Assembly (NCBI GenBank): GCA_003151315.1 | Contig: PLXF01000125.1 | Coordinates: 1 to 8,847 of the forward strand | Reading direction: 5' to 3' | Source of the DNA: Parachlamydiales bacterium | GTDB lineage: Bacteria; Chlamydiota; Chlamydiia; Chlamydiales; SM23-39 | DNA length: 8,847 bases | Shown here: positions 6,301 through 8,847 of the stretch, piece after piece | How positions within the stretch are numbered: position 1 is the first letter of the stretch | Layout: the number at the start of each line of letters is the position of its first letter | Position numbers and translations under genes: made by a program | The notes under the pieces: generated by a model | Seen by the model: the letters and a program-made list of their open reading frames with translations, nothing else | The model's database searches: none | What the model was told of the DNA's origin: nothing

Positions 6301-8847
6301 CATTTCGGGCCCCGTTTCCCTTTCCAATACCGCCGGCTTTGTGTTCACAGGGACTAATTTGACCATAGCAGATACGGCCACAGTCCAGACGGCAAACGGC
6401 GCCTCTCTCACCGTTGCCAATAGCGGCACCTTCACCTTTGCCGGGATGGCGACTCCGAGCGGGTCGTTCCTGCAGACAGGAGCCGGATCGACCACATTTT
6501 CAGGATCAGTAATAACCAATCAAGGAGGCGTTTCCTTTACAGGCCCCGTTAATTTGTCGGGAACGGCCACAATGGACAGCTCGACCAATAATCAATCCAT
6601 TGCGTTTGCAAGCACATTAGATGGCCCAGGAAATATCACCCTTCGTTCAGGAAGCGGCGATGTTACCCTATCCGGAAATGCCGGCGGTACAACTCCGATC
6701 GGCGCCGCTACCGTGGCGAGCGCCAATAACATCACCATTCAGAATTTTACCGCCGCCTCTTTAAATGCGACGGCGACAGGAACAATGAGGCTTGTCGGCA
6801 ATCTCGCCACAAACGGCTCTTCAGGAATTACCCTCACTGGAGTTAATTTTGTCCGGAGCGGCTCATTAATCACGACAGGCGGCGGCAATTTCACCGTCAC
6901 CAATTCAGGCAGCATCACAGGCACCTCGATCAATACTACCTCCATCGATGGCACCTATATACAAAACGGGACAGGCCCTGTTTTCTTTGCTGGGGTGATC
7001 ACAACCAACAACCACGACATCTCCTTTACAAGCCCCATCACCCTGTTAGCGGGCGGAGGCCTCAATTCGGGAGCAGGCGCTGGCAATATCACCCTATCGA
7101 GCCCAATTAATGGGGCAAGCGCACTTACATTCACAGCCGGTATCGGCAATATCACCCTAAGTTCTGCTGTAGGCAATTTAACGGCTCTCGGCAATATCAC
7201 CATTGCATCGGCCGCTAATGTGAGCGCACAAACGATTACCGCATCGTCTCTGACGCAAACAGCGGCCACAGGCACCTCCACATTTGATGGAGCCATTGTC
7301 ACCTCTGGCTCGAGCGGCATCGCTCTCACAGGAAATAATATCACTCGCGGCACCACTTGGACTGCAAATGGAGCGGGCGGCATCACCGTCGCTAATACAG
7401 GCACCTTCACTTCGACAGCCTCTGGTGATATCCAAGGAGCTGGTGGTTTTGCCCAAAGCGGCTCTGGACCCGTCCTATTAATCGGAAATATTATCACGAC
7501 AAATACACCCCTTAGTTTTGCAGGTCCTGTCACCTTGAATGGAGCCGCCACGTTCAATACCGGCGCTGGCGCTGGCTCGATTACGATCACCGGCTCAATC
7601 GATGGAAATCAAAACCTCACATTCATAAGCGGCACGGGAAATATAACGACCACAGGCGCGATCGGATCGACGACAAGACTTAACGTAGCGACCATCAATC
7701 AAACAGCGAACGCAACGATCGGCGCCATTCGGGCCGCCTCCATCGTCCAAATTAGTGGCACAGGCACCACGACCTTTGCCGGTGTAACCGACACCAACAC
7801 CTCAGCGGGAATGGCTCTAACAGGGGCCGGAATCTCCTTTACAGGGGCCGTTACCACCACGGCCGCCGGACCTATCACCATTGCCAACTCATCCCTTTTC
7901 ACACTAGCCGCTCCTTGCATAGTCTCCGGTTCTTTCCTACAAAACGGGGGAGGGGCATCCACATTGAGCAGCACCCTCCAATCTACAGGCTCGATCAGCT
8001 TCACCAATCCCGTTAGCACAACAGGCAGCGCCGCCTCATTAACAACAACAGACAGCCCCATCGCCCTATTAAGTGCCCTCGATGGTCCCGGCAATATCGG
8101 TTTTAATGCAGGGGCCAATACGATTTCGCTTCATGGAGCCGCAGGAGCTACTACAAGCCTCGGCGCCGTCACTTTCACCCAGGCAACCAATATCTCCACC
8201 TTGGGAATTAGCGCTGGTTCGATTATCCAAAGTGCAGGAAGCGGAACCACGACTATGATCGGCGATCTAGGAACAAATGGTTCATTAGGTATCCATTTAA
8301 CCGGGACTAATTTCGCTATTAACGGCTCTTTAGTCTCTACCAACGCAGGCCCATGCGCGATTTCCCATACCGGAGTTTTAACATTAGAGGCGGGGGCCTC
8401 CACCCTATTAACCGGACCCTTTACCGAAAGCGGCTCTGGCGGCACCGTCTTTCTGTCCGGTACCCTGCAGTCCACCAATGCCAACATCTCTTTTGCCAAT
8501 CCGATTACCTTAACCGGACCTACAACCATCAATAGCAACGGAGGAGGCGATATCCTGATTTCAAGCCCCATCGATGGCCCCTTTGACCTCGTGTATACCG
8601 CAGGAACCGGCAATATAACGATTGCCGCAGACATTGGCGCCATCACGCCCGTTTCGTCGCTCACAATTACAACAGCAAATAACGTAACCACTCAGGCCAT
8701 TACGGCCGGCTTAATTACCCAAAATGCGGGAACCGGAACCACAACCTCCAATGGAACCATTACGACAAGCCTCCCCAGCGGAATCAATCTCACCGGCAAT
8801 GCGTTCACCTTCTTAGCCCCCGTAACCACAACAGGCAGCGGCCCCCC
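2..8847 (+). CDS. Internal fragment of a giant beta-solenoid repeat protein, probably a secreted or surface exoprotein; both ends missing
   Basis: The frame starting at position 2 is open for 2,948 codons (last full codon ends at 8845) with no stop and no recognisable start, so the gene extends beyond both edges. The fragment alone would weigh very roughly 280 kDa. The chain is almost wholly Gly, Ala, Ser, Thr, Asn, Ile, Leu and Val, in short alternating hydrophobic strands separated by Gly/Asn turns (NITF, LTAGTGN, GISLTG, TIANSG). This is the pattern of a right-handed parallel beta-helix as in filamentous-haemagglutinin-like exoproteins. Strands are organised in a repeat of about 163 residues plus two copies of a distinct module. 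By my reading it contains only 5 Lys, 6 Cys and 3 Trp; Arg is about 21. No signal peptide, transmembrane segment, TPS domain, catalytic motif or outer-membrane barrel is visible. The absence of any frameshift or stop over 8.8 kb indicates a functional gene. The coding call is very secure; adhesin or surface-structure function is inference from the family. Confidence 0.95.
353..841 (+). repeat. Unit 1: complete 163-residue repeat
   Basis: It opens with FTQSGGGAITLGG and carries VDGLFDLTLTAGTG, ISQAAGTG, LGISLTG and the pre-boundary LSLDGA. The usual RLGAVTI segment is altered to APIDAFLITSCAN, which includes a cysteine (codon 599). The distance to the next F codon (842) is 489 bp. Confidence 0.8.
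842..1132 (+). repeat. Unit 2: shortened repeat (97 residues) lacking its last third
   Basis: It opens with FTESGGGAVSLGA and runs normally through ITTTNDNISW, SGNIIF, VNGPF, LTLSAGTGTI and AASLIQS. After the TTT of the TGTTTFNG segment it passes directly into VSLTGAVSLGANITT, the start of the next unit. The TNGxxGISLTG and GPxTIANSG segments, about 66 residues, are absent. AVSLGA recurs after only 291 bp (codons 863 and 1154) instead of about 489. Two cysteines (codons 1007 and 1079) lie 24 residues apart, close to a helix rung or two, and could be near each other in a solenoid; that is speculative. Confidence 0.75.
1133..1402 (+). repeat. Unit 3 head: first 90 residues of a repeat, leading into module B
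   Basis: The FTQSGGG opening is degenerate (TTVSLTG) but is followed by AVSLGANITT, LGDITITGTVNG and FTLTAGTGNVTVGGTIGG in the normal order. The normal repeat stops at the turn GGTLPLNTFTASG (equivalent to GSTTRLGAVTINS), and a different sequence, module B, follows. Confidence 0.7.
1403..1783 (+). repeat. Module B, copy 1 (127 residues), distinct from the main repeat, with a QTY motif
   Basis: It does not align with the 163-residue unit but does align with 5522-5917. Shared landmarks are TALNxxxF (from codon 1466), A-G-A-x-QTY (Gln codon 1517), FNF, a short Gly-rich strand pair, GTIEL, and an N-G-G turn, ending at a (S/T)LTG-like or TITG sequence. Motifs resembling GAQTYNG are, from memory, common in large FHA-like exoproteins, which fits the family assignment. 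Relative to copy 2 the first 21 residues have identical spacing up to TAL. Confidence 0.75.
1784..2311 (+). repeat. Degenerate repeat unit after module B copy 1 (176 residues)
   Basis: The first 25 or so residues (from TTINHPDP to about 1860) match nothing else in the window and act as a linker; they are unusual in holding His, Pro and Met. Repeat register resumes at YSSPVVLTT (equivalent to ASPITLTG). It continues through LRNLTINPGAGN, TPLTSIVIG, GSFTQTGGTGTTT (the AASITQTAGTGTTT position, not the unit start) and a weak GISLTG region (VNIATQNIEISG). The FTQSGGG opening is not recognisable. Confidence 0.6.
2312..2806 (+). repeat. Unit 4: complete repeat (165 residues)
   Basis: It opens FQQTGSGSVSIGGS and contains ITFSSTVDQP, LTAGTSPIVLTGAIGG, the arginine turn GARVGAITI, ITAASITQVAGSGTTT and GPVTIANTGTLAFGG. 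It starts the longest unbroken run of six clear units. Confidence 0.85.
2807..3292 (+). repeat. Unit 5: complete repeat (162 residues)
   Basis: It opens FSQTGSGSVTLGGSI and is a good reference copy. STIDG is near residues 47-51, AGSGGNI near 60-66, SSARLGALTI near 74-83, TASSITQ near 95-101, GGISLSG near 118-124 and GPVAISN near 139-145. It holds one of the five lysines (codon 2861, SGKTISF). Confidence 0.85.
3293..3778 (+). repeat. Unit 6: complete repeat (162 residues)
   Basis: It opens FTQSGGGAVSLTG and keeps STLDGGQNLTIAAGTGN and TARLSALTI. The middle is divergent: ANITYPQLKAVSLVQ replaces NVTAGAITAASITQ, adding a Lys (codon 3575) and a Tyr, and GLSLTG replaces GISLTG. The last strands contain VFTQGASI, a second FTQ-like match that is not the unit boundary. 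Confidence 0.85.
3779..4282 (+). repeat. Unit 7: complete repeat (168 residues, the longest intact unit)
   Basis: It opens FTQSGGGAVTLNGSI and contains VDGAQNLSLTAGVGTI, GGGTRLGNVTI, AIRAASIAQ, TNGTAGISLTG and SGTLTLGS. The 4-6 extra residues compared with neighbours fall mainly in the late turn TTTTGSTGADLIISQSG. The AIRAAS variant recurs in unit 14. Confidence 0.85.
4283..4771 (+). repeat. Unit 8: complete repeat (163 residues) with a divergent head
   Basis: The opening is FFQNTSSPVSLQG in place of FTQSGGGAVSLGG. It includes ATLDSSANNN (from codon 4385), INGPGSL, a cysteine (codon 4460), the proline turn SSPLSSLTI, AGSITQGAGS and GGISLTG. The DSSxNN / GPG combination recurs at the same register in unit 12. 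Lys at codon 4748. Confidence 0.8.
4772..5263 (+). repeat. Unit 9: complete repeat (164 residues) with a variant tail
   Basis: It opens FSQSGGGLVTLAGTV and holds VDGAQPFTITAGTGDI, NVRLGAVTF, QSFTQTNITG and ALGINLTG. The tail NNFFRRGALITTNGG and the final SIDGK differ from most units but match the tail of unit 12 at an exact offset of 1,692 bp. Confidence 0.85.
5264..5521 (+). repeat. Unit 10 head: first 86 residues, leading into module B copy 2
   Basis: The opening is strongly changed (WNQLPGSTGILNLGG, preceded by Lys codon 5261), with Trp at the position of the usual Phe. FSFVGPLSLVG, VNGTFSFTV and SGNVSITQPIG follow in normal order. Repeat register ends at the proline turn TPLSAVTITG, the same position at which unit 3 gives way to module B. 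Confidence 0.7.
5522..5917 (+). repeat. Module B, copy 2 (132 residues), with a QTY motif
   Basis: It aligns with 1403-1783: TALNALQF (from codon 5585), AGAQTYNAPG (Gln codon 5636), TFNF, GTINL, MNTSGG and a final AASLTG. TAL and QTY are both exactly 4,119 bp from their counterparts. Compared with copy 1 there are about five extra residues, best placed around APQNSGRTL. By eye roughly 35-40% of residues match. Confidence 0.75.
5918..6466 (+). repeat. Unit 11: degenerate repeat after module B copy 2 (183 residues including a short linker)
   Basis: About 13 linker residues precede a unit whose FTQSGGG opening is replaced by ITLAPAT (from codon 5957), followed by LSIGGNIASTN, ALSFPVAVSLSG, LTLAAGTGDITF, IGSVSTLRPN, SGFAQQAGTGTTT and SLTVANSGTFTF. 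As after module B copy 1, the first full unit downstream lacks its normal head. Confidence 0.65.
6467..6955 (+). repeat. Unit 12: complete repeat (163 residues), mosaic of unit 8-like and unit 9-like parts
   Basis: It opens FLQTGAGSTTFSGS. The middle ATMDSSTNNQ (from codon 6566) with LDGPGNI resembles unit 8. The tail GITLTGVNFVRSGSLITTGG and final SIDG resemble the tail of unit 9. The AASITQ segment is altered to AASLNATATGTMRLVG. Confidence 0.8.
6956..7447 (+). repeat. Unit 13: complete repeat (164 residues)
   Basis: It opens YIQNGTGPVFFAG (Tyr replaces Phe) and contains HDISFTSPITLL, GAGNITLSSPINGAS, FTAGIGNITLSSAVG, ASSLTQTAATGTSTF and SGIALTGNNIT. The string GNIT recurs four times at rung-like spacing. 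One of three tryptophans is here (codon 7358). Confidence 0.8.
7448..7933 (+). repeat. Unit 14: complete repeat (162 residues)
   Basis: It opens FAQSGSGPVLLIGNI and contains SFAGPVTLNG, SIDGNQNLTFISGTGNI, TTRLNVATI, AIRAASIVQISGTGTTT, GMALTG and GPITIANSS. It shares the AIRAAS variant with unit 7. A cysteine lies near its end (codon 7916, APCIVSG). Confidence 0.85.
7934..8419 (+). repeat. Unit 15: complete repeat (162 residues)
   Basis: It opens FLQNGGGASTLSSTL and contains SFTNPVSTTG, LDGPGNIGFNAG, TTSLGAVTF, AGSIIQSAGSGTTT, TNGSLGIHLTGTNF and GPCAISHTG, with a Cys at codon 8354. The TAGTGNI segment is weakened to NAGANTI. Confidence 0.85.
8420..8847 (+). repeat. Unit 16: repeat cut by the right edge (142 residues seen)
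   Basis: It opens FTESGSGGTVFLSGTL, with NISFANPITLTG, SPIDGPFDL, TAGTGNITI, the turn ITPVSSLTI, LITQNAGTGTTT and SGINLTGNAF. It breaks off in the VTTTGSGP segment, about 20 residues before the expected next boundary, so the array evidently continues downstream. Confidence 0.8.

Noticed and set aside
6144..6362. Short + strand open frames in other phases (also 1006-1194, 7284-7481, 8073-8258, 8353-8535)
   Set aside because: They lie inside the giant open frame, have no ribosome-binding context that stands out and show no family resemblance.
2..8847. CRISPR array or DNA satellite as the explanation of the periodicity
   Set aside because: The period is about 489 bp, copies differ strongly at the DNA level, and variation respects codons. 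The repeat is a protein repeat.
2..8847. RTX, cadherin, bacterial Ig-like or phage tail-fibre repeats
   Set aside because: There are no GGxGxD nonapeptides, Asp and Glu are too sparse for calcium-binding ladders, and the short Gly/Asn-turn strands fit a beta-helix better. A tail fibre cannot be excluded formally, but its size and lack of phage neighbours argue against it.
2..8847. Secretion or anchoring domains (TPS domain, autotransporter barrel, signal peptide)
   Set aside because: No part of the translation departs from the repeat long enough to be such a domain; they could only be outside the window.

Overview
The window is the interior of a single protein-coding gene. The + strand frame whose codons start at position 2 stays open to the right edge: 2,948 complete codons with no stop. 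Neither the start codon nor the stop codon is in the window. The protein is a giant, low-complexity, Gly/Ala/Ser/Thr/Asn-rich repeat protein. It has almost no lysine (5 seen), cysteine (6) or tryptophan (3). The repeated short patterns such as NITF, LTAGTGN and GISLTG are typical of a parallel beta-helix (beta-solenoid) of the filamentous-haemagglutinin / 'beta strand repeat' exoprotein class. There is no intergenic DNA, RNA gene, promoter, terminator, CRISPR array or mobile element that I can support.

Layout. The chain is built from a long repeat of about 163 residues (486-504 bp where intact). Each unit opens with an F-T-Q-S-G-G-G-like motif. It continues through SLGGSITTTN, ISFASPITLT, STIDGPQ and LTAGTGNI, then IGS-x-x-RLGAVTI, AITAASITQ, TGTTTFNG, TNGxxGISLTG and GPxTIANSG, and then re-enters the next FTQ motif. 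I delimit one partial unit (2-352), a full unit (353-841), a shortened unit (842-1132), and a unit head (1133-1402) that runs into a different module. That module, called B here, lies at 1403-1783. A degenerate unit follows (1784-2311), then six consecutive units (2312-5263) and another unit head (5264-5521). A second copy of module B lies at 5522-5917. After it come a degenerate unit (5918-6466), four further units (6467-8419) and a last unit cut by the window edge (8420-8847). The two B copies sit at the same place in the repeat register, 4,119 bp (1,373 residues) apart. The array therefore has a higher-order organisation above the 163-residue unit.

Organism and role. Intermediate GC content by eye and mixed codon use do not fix the taxon. 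Giant proteins of this type are known from many Gram-negative groups, including proteobacteria, cyanobacteria, planctomycetes and environmental Chlamydiota; any assignment from this fragment would be a guess. Secretion to the cell surface or outside, and an adhesive or structural role, follow from family resemblance only. The secretion signal, TPS domain, autotransporter barrel or type I secretion signal that would settle the export route must lie outside the window, if present at all.
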